Part shown: one piece after another, positions 44,184-51,252 of the stretch
Position numbering within the stretch: the first letter of the stretch is position 1
Layout: each line of letters begins with the position of its first letter
DNA from: Nitrospira sp. CR1.1
GTDB lineage: Bacteria > Nitrospirota > Nitrospiria > Nitrospirales > Nitrospiraceae
Direction of reading: 5' to 3'
Length of the DNA stretch: 64,000 nt
Assembly (NCBI GenBank): GCA_014055465.1
Contig: WIAF01000003.1
Location: 124,001-188,000, forward strand
The notes under the pieces: generated by a model
The model's input: the letters and a program-made list of their open reading frames with translations, nothing else
Database searches by the model: none
Told to the model about the DNA's origin: nothing
Made by a program: the position numbers and the translations under genes

Positions 44184-46738
44184 AATTTCTTGAAGGCCTT
44201 TTTGATAACATCGATTCGGAAGTTCAAGAGTCCCTCACACGGACAATTGCCTCGTCTTCCAGCAAGCTCCTTTTCCAAACATTCTTGTTCTATCAGGTAC
44301 GCGCTAATTTCCGACTGCCTTCTGATGTCTTCGTCGAATAAGATCTGACCACCATTCTTCTGGTTCCGTTTGCCTTTTGTTCCGCTACACACTAGGGGGC
44401 TCCGCCTCAGGGCATCCTGCAAATGGAAACCTTCGTGAGCGAAGATGCACTCCGTGATTCCACATTCTTGGGAATTGTCGTCTTTGAAGTAGTCACTTAT
44501 CCAGACTTCAGGATTTCCATCCTGGCAGATTATTGAACCCGCGGGGCCGCCAATCACCGATTCAGGCTTGCGATTAGAAGGATTTACTGCCTGAGGTGGT
44601 GAGTTAGGAGCTAGGCCAGATGAGTCTGTACCATTGGGCGGGTTATTGCGCACGTATCGGTACAAGTTGATTCCTCCGTATAGCCCAATCGGATCTTTTT
44701 GAAGGAACCGGCCATTGCTTGGATCATAGTAACGAGCGCGGTAGTAGTACAGTCCACTCTCTTGATCGAACTCTCGGCCGGTATGCCCGTAAGATTGGTC
44801 GAGGCTGCCAGTTGCCTCAAGAATATTTCCATAACTGTCATAGGCGTAAGCTTTTGCCACTGTCCCTGCTGAGTCAGTCAATTCTGTAACGGTGCCTAGG
44901 CCATCTGCATGATAGAAGAATGTATTTCCTCCTTTTGTGACAGCGATAGGCTCATCGACTGTTGGCCCATGCGTATACCTCGCCTGCAATATGTTGCTGC
45001 CGTCGTATTCGAGCAGGATATCTTCCCCATCATAGATGTACCGCTTCGTTTGGCCGTTGGCGACTTTCTCGATCCGCCGACCCAAGCCATCATACCTATA
45101 CGTTGAAGTGAACGCGGGTGTGGGAGTGCCCGCGACGAAGTCTTCCACCTTGATAAGTCTGCTTTCCGCATCGTAGCTGTATTGTGTGTAATTGCCCGTG
45201 GCGAGCAGGGTCTTTCTCGTCAGGTTCCCATTGTCGTCGTATTGATAGCTAAAGTTACTGTCCGCGCTCAACTGATTGCCTGGGTTCACCACACTTCCAC
45301 CGGTGGTTCGGTTCCCGACTGCGTCGTATGCAAACGCCTGCGGATCCAGCTGCAAAGGATGACTCGCAGATGTCAGGCGATCTAGCTGGTCGTAGCCGAA
45401 CGTTTGTGTTCCACGTCGATCCGCGAGACTCGTCCGGTTGCCGACCCCGTTATAGACATAGTCTGCCTTGTTGATTTGGTTGCTGGTCGCGGTGAGCTGA
45501 TGCAGAACGTTCGTCACCTGACTCGCCGGATCATAGCTATAGGTCGTCTGGACCCCGTTCGGCAGCGTCAGACTCGTCCGCCGAGAGAGTATATCGTAGC
45601 CATAGCTCACCACGGGCTGCTCTTGCGTCCGGGGCGCTTGGAGCTCGGCGACCGTCCAGGCCCGATCCGCCATCGTGATCTCATCGAGCTGACCGGTGAA
45701 CGGATTGGTGCCGCAGCCGCCGGTGCCGATGCGCAGGCCACCTGCCGGCAGGCTGGTCAACACCGGAGGGCCGTCAATAAAGTTCCAAAAGCCTTCCATC
45801 TGGCCGTCGCGGTAGAGCCGGAGTTCGGTGCCATTGCGGACCAGGCCGAGGCGATGCCACTGTCCATCGTTGACCCGCTGGGTCGTCGCCACACCGGCGC
45901 TCACCAACGTCGTCCCCGCTCCCGCGTCCGGTCCGGCCACGGCAAAGCTGGCCGTGCCGTTCGGTTGCAACTGCAACTCCCAGGAGGCCGCGTTGGCCGG
46001 AGACGTGACGGTACAGGTCAGCCGATCGCTCATGATGGTCTCGCGGCGCGTCGAGGTGGTCTTGATCCACAGATCCACCGTGGCCTGAAATCCGAATCGA
46101 CCCACCGTGCTGGTGAAGCCGATCGCGTCGTCGACCCCGTCGAACTGAAACGCCTGTCCGGCCATGCCGGCGGCGAAACTCACGCCGTTCTGCAAGGTCC
46201 CGGGGTTGCCGCCTTGGGCATCGGCGGCCGTGCCATCACCTTTCCACCAGGCCACCAAGTTCGCCGTCGGCGGCGGCAGGGTCACGCCATCGCCCAATCC
46301 GGTCAGGCGATTCAGCCCGTCATAGTGATAGCTGGTTGTCTTGATCCCGTCGGCCATGGTGAGGCGACTGCCGGTCGCATCATAGGCATAGCCGAGGGAG
46401 ACCGTCGGTTGATTAGGAGAACCGGCGGTCGTGACGTTGAGCAGCCGATTCGCCAGGTCGTAGGTCATGGCCAAGACGCTATCCGGATCGGTGACGTTGG
46501 TTAAGTTGCCGACAAGATCATAGTTGTATTGAGTGATCTGACTGCCCGGCAGGGTCTTGCTGAGCAATTGGTTGACGGCGTCGTAGGCGAAGCTGATGGT
46601 CTCGTTCTTGGGTGTGATTCTCGTGAGCAGGTTGTCGTTGCCGTCGTAGGTGTAGCGCTCGATCTTGCCGAGGGGATCGGTGGTGCTGAGCAACCGCTTC
46701 CAGCTGTCATAGTCAAGAGTGGTCACCTGGTTGAGCAA
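44180..46738 (-). CDS. Truncated RHS protein with LamG-like insert and HExxH metallopeptidase-like tip
   Basis: 852 residues beginning at a TTG directly after an in-frame TGA, so the original N-terminus (signal, secretion part) is missing. Order: RHS/YD repeats 1-150; LamG/concanavalin-like lectin domain about 158-372 (LVAWWKGDGTAADAQGGNPG, FQFDGVDDAIGF, DGQWHRLGLVRNGTELRLYR, TGQLDEITMADRAWT); more YD repeats; RHS core end near 690 (DPIGLYGGINLYRYVRNNPP). The tip, 712-852, contains CIFAHEGFHLQDAL with HExxH at 768-772 and a downstream SEISAYLIEQEC that could give the third zinc ligand, plus seven cysteines. A secreted zinc-peptidase toxin is likely. The next gene overlaps by ATGA. Confidence 0.75.
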   Translation of the reverse strand: MLNQVTTLDYDSWKRLLSTTDPLGKIERYTYDGNDNLLTRITPKNETISFAYDAVNQLLSKTLPGSQITQYNYDLVGNLTNVTDPDSVLAMTYDLANRLLNVTTAGSPNQPTVSLGYAYDATGSRLTMADGIKTTSYHYDGLNRLTGLGDGVTLPPPTANLVAWWKGDGTAADAQGGNPGTLQNGVSFAAGMAGQAFQFDGVDDAIGFTSTVGRFGFQATVDLWIKTTSTRRETIMSDRLTCTVTSPANAASWELQLQPNGTASFAVAGPDAGAGTTLVSAGVATTQRVNDGQWHRLGLVRNGTELRLYRDGQMEGFWNFIDGPPVLTSLPAGGLRIGTGGCGTNPFTGQLDEITMADRAWTVAELQAPRTQEQPVVSYGYDILSRRTSLTLPNGVQTTYSYDPASQVTNVLHQLTATSNQINKADYVYNGVGNRTSLADRRGTQTFGYDQLDRLTSASHPLQLDPQAFAYDAVGNRTTGGSVVNPGNQLSADSNFSYQYDDNGNLTRKTLLATGNYTQYSYDAESRLIKVEDFVAGTPTPAFTSTYRYDGLGRRIEKVANGQTKRYIYDGEDILLEYDGSNILQARYTHGPTVDEPIAVTKGGNTFFYHADGLGTVTELTDSAGTVAKAYAYDSYGNILEATGSLDQSYGHTGREFDQESGLYYYRARYYDPSNGRFLQKDPIGLYGGINLYRYVRNNPPNGTDSSGLAPNSPPQAVNPSNRKPESVIGGPAGSIICQDGNPEVWISDYFKDDNSQECGITECIFAHEGFHLQDALRRSPLVCSGTKGKRNQKNGGQILFDEDIRRQSEISAYLIEQECLEKELAGRRGNCPCEGLLNFRIDVIKKAFKKL
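44953..45490 (-). repeat. RHS core direct repeat, copy C
   Basis: Near-identical to copy A (41282-41820) over about 540 bp and to copy B over its left part. It lies in the longest of the RHS frames. Confidence 0.8.
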
Positions 46739-46751
46739 TCAGTCAGAGTGA

Positions 46752-47165
46752 TTAAGACATGTCCGTTGTCGAGTCGCTGGGGTAGCAACTGATCTCGATC
46801 TCGGCATGGTAGGTTGCTGCGAAGGCAACGCATGTTACTGGAATATTCACAGTGCACGAAGCATCACTGAAGAACACGGAGATGTCCAGATATACTTTGG
46901 TGTCCTCAGGCAAAATACCAGTGTGGTCGAACACACGAGGAGGAAGTAGCGCGGCTATGCTTTGGCAGTGTTCTTCCAAGGAAGCAGATGGAGACGCAGA
47001 CGAGTCAAGTCGCCAAATTGATCGATCGAAAGGCTCTTTACCCCCCAGGCGATACAGTCCGCTTTCCTGCGAACCGGGCGAGTGCGCATACCCCAATCTC
47101 GCTGAGAGATCTGCCAAGCTCAGCAACGCAGTGGTAATGAGCAAGGACACTCGAGTTTCCTTCAT
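46752..47165 (-). CDS. Candidate immunity protein of a broken RHS toxin: secreted
   Basis: 137 residues starting MKETRVSLLITTALLSLADL, a signal-peptide-like N-terminus. The mature part has five Cys residues or fewer (HCQSI, SDASCTVNIPVTCVAF, EISCYPSD) and a beta-rich pattern. GGAGGG lies 14 bp upstream of the ATG. It follows the decayed toxin tip at 47192-47593 by 26 bp on the same strand, as an immunity gene would. No known family was recognised. Confidence 0.6.
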   Translation of the reverse strand: MKETRVSLLITTALLSLADLSARLGYAHSPGSQESGLYRLGGKEPFDRSIWRLDSSASPSASLEEHCQSIAALLPPRVFDHTGILPEDTKVYLDISVFFSDASCTVNIPVTCVAFAATYHAEIEISCYPSDSTTDMS

Positions 47166-47191
47166 AGAAACTATTTAACCCTCCTCGAAAA

Positions 47192-47593
47192 TTACGGGAT
47201 TATAAAACGCGGTGCCAGAATAATCAGACGTCCAGGAATTCTAGGGATTCTTGGGTTCCGATGATCAATGCCGAAAACATTGTCTGGAAGTTGGTCATCA
47301 GGCGCTGGTACCACGACTACAAGCGGAACTGGATCACTTAGATGGCAATAGCCGTACGGCTCGTTCTCTGAGTTTCTATCGGGTTCCGTCTTGTGTCCTT
47401 CAGGATCCGGCCTTTCATGACGTTTCCATTCCTCCTACAAATCGCGCGCAGCATCTTGATTCAGGTCTGGTTCGCCAGGCCGCTTGTGTTCCCTGGGATA
47501 CCACTTCCAGAAATTACTGGGCAGACCATAGATTTTGTCTTTCTTGGTTAAGCCAGTCGTATCAGCCCAATTAATGGTAGTCCCGCGTGCCAT
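47192..47593 (-). pseudogene. RHS-tip toxin relic with one in-frame amber stop
   Basis: The frame from the ATG at 47593 reads ...INWADTTGLTKKDKIYGLPS, NFWKWYPREHKRPGEPDLNQ, DAARDL, then TAG at 47435-47437, then EEWKRHERPDPEGHKTEPDR and on to a TAA at 47192. INWADTTGL aligns with the end of the RHS core (usually Y-x-D-P-x-G-L), and the following DKIYGLP...FWKWY...PDL...EEWKR pattern resembles a toxin tip seen in RHS proteins. Replacing the TAG by a Tyr codon would restore the frame. RHS core sequence is absent upstream, so only the tip remains. Confidence 0.65.
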
Positions 47594-47677
47594 CCGCTAC
47601 TGGCGTGGGCAGGAGAGTCTGACGCTCAAAAAGGTGTCACGGCAATCGGGCAGGCTAGCCAACTGAGCCAGAGTGCG

Positions 47678-48832
47678 CTAGCGGGATTGCAGGGCATCCA
47701 AGAAGCTGTCACCCCATGGAAGCCTTGTGGCTCCCAACGCTTCGCCGATCGTCTGAGCGAGATCGGCAGCGGTCGTCCTCGTGCCGAGGTTGACGCCGCG
47801 CGCGAGACGCGGGCCGGTCACGAGACAAGGCACATACTCACGTGAATGCCCGGGGGTTGGTCGGGCACAGTCGAACCCGTGATCACCCGTGATGATGAGC
47901 ACATCGCCAACTTTGAGACACTCTTGTAAGTCGCGCAACCGCCGATCGACGTGTTGCAGCGTCGAGACGGTCTCCTGCAGATCGGGGCTCATGATGGGAA
48001 GACTGGCGTAGATTAACCCGCGGGGCGCCTTGCTGAACATGCCGATGACTTCGTCCATCACGGCCTGGGCTTGAAACAGAGGCACAGACCTGGTGACGCC
48101 GCGCCCGCTAAAGAGATCGCCGACTTTTCCGACCCCGAACACCAATTGGCTGGCTTGGCTCAAATGGTCCAACAGCGTCAGCCCCGGAGGTTCTACGGCA
48201 AAATCCCGGCGGCGTTCGGTGACGGCAAATTGCCCAGGCTGCCCCGTAAATGGATAGGCGACCACGCGAACGATCGGCATGGTTGCCTTGAGCCGCCGTC
48301 TCGCTTCACGTGCGAGACGATACAACTCCTCCGGCGGAACGACCTGCTCGTGGGCCGCCAACATCACAGTCCCCGCCGTATCGATCCAGGCGATGGGCAT
48401 ACCGGATTTTTGATGCTCCGCGCCGAACTCCGCAATCGGCTCCAGGCGAACGGTTCGACAGTTCCCGAGCGTTTTTTGTCCCAATGCGACTTCCAGGCCG
48501 GACGCCAATTCTTTCGTAAAGGCCTCATAGGGACGCGCGCCCTCTTCGATCACATACCCGGCCAATTCCCAATGTCCGGCCAGCGAGTGTTTGCCCCTGG
48601 TCGTAAACCCTAGCTTGCCGTAGCAGCCTTCCGGCTGTGTCATGGGCCGGATGCCTTGAAACTGTCCGAGAAGACCGAGGCCGAGTTGTTCGAGATTCGG
48701 AAGGGTCAGCCCTTTTGAAATGGCCGCCAGCCGCTGGAGCGTGTTGCAGCCGGCATCGCCGTACGATTCGGCGTCAGGCAGGGAGCCGATGCCGAACCCA
48801 TCCAGCACCAACAGTACGATTCGAGTCATCAT
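47678..48832 (-). CDS. deoB: Phosphopentomutase
   Basis: 384 residues starting MMTRIVLLVLDGFGIGSLPD. Family marks: VLDGFGIG (metal Asp), GDHGFDCARPTPGHSREYVP with the DHG and GHSREY motifs, and a cap domain in between. In typical DeoB the phosphorylated residue is the first Thr of GKDTxTGHWE; here the motif is GKHSLAGHWELAG, so Ser replaces that Thr and neighbouring residues also differ. It would interconvert ribose-1-phosphate and ribose-5-phosphate (or the deoxy forms). deoC follows downstream on the same strand but about 90 bp before its start in transcription order, so the two form a nucleoside-catabolism pair. Confidence 0.9.
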   Translation of the reverse strand: MMTRIVLLVLDGFGIGSLPDAESYGDAGCNTLQRLAAISKGLTLPNLEQLGLGLLGQFQGIRPMTQPEGCYGKLGFTTRGKHSLAGHWELAGYVIEEGARPYEAFTKELASGLEVALGQKTLGNCRTVRLEPIAEFGAEHQKSGMPIAWIDTAGTVMLAAHEQVVPPEELYRLAREARRRLKATMPIVRVVAYPFTGQPGQFAVTERRRDFAVEPPGLTLLDHLSQASQLVFGVGKVGDLFSGRGVTRSVPLFQAQAVMDEVIGMFSKAPRGLIYASLPIMSPDLQETVSTLQHVDRRLRDLQECLKVGDVLIITGDHGFDCARPTPGHSREYVPCLVTGPRLARGVNLGTRTTAADLAQTIGEALGATRLPWGDSFLDALQSR

Positions 48833-48924
48833 CGGGGCACTATATCAAATCCGTTGAAACGAGCAAGCCAATCTCACCGTCCCGGCACAGCGAAGCACGA
48901 TCTGTGATGGGTGCCAGACACCGC

Positions 48925-49614
48925 TCATCGAGCGGCGGCCCGCTCCGCCCGCCATTCGCCTAGAATTTTCAGACTTGCGCTGGTGCCAATGCGGTCTGCT
49001 CCTGCTTCCAGCAACGCCCGCGTTGCCTTCCAGTCGCGTATGCCGCCCGAGGCCTTCACCTTCGCCCGCCCCGCTACGGCCTCTTTCATCAGCCGCACAT
49101 CTTCTACGGTCGCGCCGGCCTGATTGAATCCCGTCGAGGTCTTCACATAGTCCATGCCCGCTTCCACGGCCAATCGGCAGGCCGTGATTTTTTCTTCGCG
49201 AGTGAGCAAACAGGTTTCCAGAATGACCTTATGGTTGACACCTGGTGTCGCCCGCACCACGGCCGCCATATCCTGCCGCACGACATCATAGTCGCCCGAT
49301 TTCAGGCGGCTGATGTTGATGACCATGTCCAGCACCCTCGCGCCATGCGCCACCGCCTCGATCGCCTCCGTCACCTTCGCATGGGTCGAGTGACCACCGA
49401 GAGGGAAGCCAATCGGAATCCCGACCTGCACCGGCGTCCCGGCTACGGCCGCCACCGCGTCATCAACGTAACAGGGTGGCACAAAAATCACGACAAACCC
49501 CTGCTCCTTCGCCTCCGCACAGAGCCGCAACACGTCGGCCCTGCTCGCCTCCGGGCGCAAGACCGTGTGATCCAACACAGCCGGCAGATTCTCATTCCAC
49601 GACACAAGTCCCAT
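48925..49614 (-). CDS. deoC: Deoxyribose-phosphate aldolase
   Basis: 229 residues from the ATG at 49614, with AAAGGA upstream; the frame extends further but without homology. Aldolase residues: VLDHTVLRPEAS, LDMVINIS (active-site Asp), YVKTSTGF (Schiff-base Lys) and VKASGGIRD (second Lys). It cleaves 2-deoxyribose-5-phosphate to acetaldehyde and glyceraldehyde-3-phosphate, downstream of DeoB. Transcribed in the same direction and immediately before deoB. Confidence 0.95.
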   Translation of the reverse strand: MGLVSWNENLPAVLDHTVLRPEASRADVLRLCAEAKEQGFVVIFVPPCYVDDAVAAVAGTPVQVGIPIGFPLGGHSTHAKVTEAIEAVAHGARVLDMVINISRLKSGDYDVVRQDMAAVVRATPGVNHKVILETCLLTREEKITACRLAVEAGMDYVKTSTGFNQAGATVEDVRLMKEAVAGRAKVKASGGIRDWKATRALLEAGADRIGTSASLKILGEWRAERAAAR

Positions 49615-49699
49615 ATCCCTGTTCCTTTCAGCTGGTAAGTCTCGATGGTGCGAATGGTGTGGTGAGGCGATGCGTCGTGCAGATGCAGGCCCCGGCGGG

Positions 49700-50752
49700 T
49701 CACGAGCCGTGAATGACGAGGTTCCCCCCGGCGCTCTTGCGGAACGGCTGCTTCTGATACTTTTCGACGGCTTGATTGTGTTCAGCCAGTGTGGAGGAGA
49801 ACTGATGCGTTCCATCGTTGCGGGACACAAAATAGAGATACGATGCCTGAGCAGGGAAGAGCGCCGCACGAAGCGCGTGGGCTCCGGGGCTCGCAATCGG
49901 TCCCGGCGGAAGTCCCTGTACGCGATAGGTATTGTAGGGGCTCATGACGGACAAATCGCGTTTGTGAATGTTGCCGTCAAACGCCGGGAGCCCGTAGATG
50001 ACCGTCGGATCGCTTTGCAACGGAATTCTCTTGCGCAACCGGTTATGGAACACGGCCGCGATCAGTTCACGCTCTTCCTTGGAGCCGGTCTCTTTTTCGA
50101 TGACGGAGGCCAGCGTCAACACCTGATGCAGGGATAACTTCATGCGCCCCGCTTGTTCCTGCAAGTCGGCGCTCCACGCGCGATGGAGTCCGTCGACCAT
50201 GGCCTTGATGACGTCGCGTACTTTGGCCTGGCGAGGAAAGGAGTAGGTCTCCGGAAACAGATACCCTTCCAGCGAGTCCGCGTCAATCCCAAGTGTCGCG
50301 ATGAAGGCACGATCGCGAACCAGTTTCGAAAACTCTTTGGCATCGGTCACCTGCTGCACCGCCAACACGTCGGTAATTTGCGCAAGATTGTACCCTTCGG
50401 GGATCGTGACCGGATGCAACACGACTCGACCGGCCAGCAGCTTCGACAGGATTGCCTGCGAGGACATGCTCCCATCCAACTCGTATTCACCGGGGCGAAT
50501 TTTCCGATCAATGTCCCGGGTCTTGCCAAGCAGACGGAATGCCAGCCGACTGCGAATCAGTTGCTCGCTCGATAAAATACCCGCGACTTGCTGAAAGGTA
50601 CTGCCGTCGGGAATGACGACGATTTGGGAGGGGGGTTTAGGACGTCCGCCGGCGACGGGACTTTGAGCCCAGCGCAGCGCGAGGTACCCCGAAATCGCCA
50701 GGAGTATCACCGACGCCAGCACCAGACCCGCAATCAATCTCTTCTGCATCAT
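49700..50752 (-). CDS. mltG: Endolytic murein transglycosylase MltG
   Basis: 350 residues from one of two adjacent ATGs at 50752/50749, with GAGAGG close by. One membrane anchor near the N-terminus (LIAGLVLASVILLAISGYLA) is followed by a LysM-like region (VVIPDGSTFQQVAGIL) and the YceG domain: IRPGEYEL, IPEGYNLAQI, LEGYLFPETYSF, LASVIEKET with the catalytic Glu, and LQSDPTVIYGLP. It cuts nascent glycan strands at the inner membrane. Its first 39 codons overlap the end of ruvX in another frame. Confidence 0.93.
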   Translation of the reverse strand: MMQKRLIAGLVLASVILLAISGYLALRWAQSPVAGGRPKPPSQIVVIPDGSTFQQVAGILSSEQLIRSRLAFRLLGKTRDIDRKIRPGEYELDGSMSSQAILSKLLAGRVVLHPVTIPEGYNLAQITDVLAVQQVTDAKEFSKLVRDRAFIATLGIDADSLEGYLFPETYSFPRQAKVRDVIKAMVDGLHRAWSADLQEQAGRMKLSLHQVLTLASVIEKETGSKEERELIAAVFHNRLRKRIPLQSDPTVIYGLPAFDGNIHKRDLSVMSPYNTYRVQGLPPGPIASPGAHALRAALFPAQASYLYFVSRNDGTHQFSSTLAEHNQAVEKYQKQPFRKSAGGNLVIHGS

Positions 50753-51248
50753 CCTCTCGTGGTTCGTCAAAAGACCAGGGATCGCCGTCCTGGGAGTGGC
50801 TCAGGGTCTGCTCCTGGCCGGACGTCGGCTTCTCCAGACTCGCAAGGTAACTCTGAAGCAGAATCGCCGCGGCAATCCGATCGACGATGCCTTTCCGTTT
50901 CCGGCGCCCGACGTCGGCGGCGATCAACAAATCCTCCGCCGCACAGGTCGTCATCCGTTCATCCCAGGTCACCACGGGAACCGACAAGGCCGGTTCGAGC
51001 AGGTGAATAAATTCCTCGACCACCTTGGCTGCCGGACCACTTTCCCCGTTCAACCGAAGCGGCAAGCCGACGAGCACTTGACCAACCTCGTGCTCGCGCA
51101 CTAACTCCTGGATATGTCGGATGTCGGCCTCGGGATTGCGCCGGTAAAACGTTTCCAGCGGCTGGGCCGTCCACCCGAGCTCATCGCTCAAGGCAAACCC
51201 GATCCGTTTGGAACCGTGATCGATCGCGAGAATCCGTTGGCCTTTCAT
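50637..51248 (-). CDS. ruvX: Holliday junction resolvase-like RuvX/YqgF with extended C-terminus
   Basis: 203 residues from the ATG at 51248, with GGAAGGG upstream. The RNase-H-like core is present: MKGQRILAIDHGSKRIGFAL, QVLVGLPLRLNGESGPAA, VVTWDERMTTCAAEDLL and KGIVDRIAAAILLQSYL. YqgF proteins usually end near residue 140-150; here a further 55 residues of low complexity follow (DGDPWSFDEPREDDAEE to SKSRRRRTS), and this tail overlaps the start of mltG by about 116 bp. YqgF acts in 16S rRNA 5'-end processing or recombination. Confidence 0.9.
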   Translation of the reverse strand: MKGQRILAIDHGSKRIGFALSDELGWTAQPLETFYRRNPEADIRHIQELVREHEVGQVLVGLPLRLNGESGPAAKVVEEFIHLLEPALSVPVVTWDERMTTCAAEDLLIAADVGRRKRKGIVDRIAAAILLQSYLASLEKPTSGQEQTLSHSQDGDPWSFDEPREDDAEEIDCGSGAGVGDTPGDFGVPRAALGSKSRRRRTS

Positions 51249-51252
51249 CAGT

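Noticed and set aside
41282-45490. Direct repeats considered as a CRISPR array or transposon ends
   Set aside because: Units are about 320-540 bp and encode RHS core; there are no short regular repeats and spacers, and no transposase.
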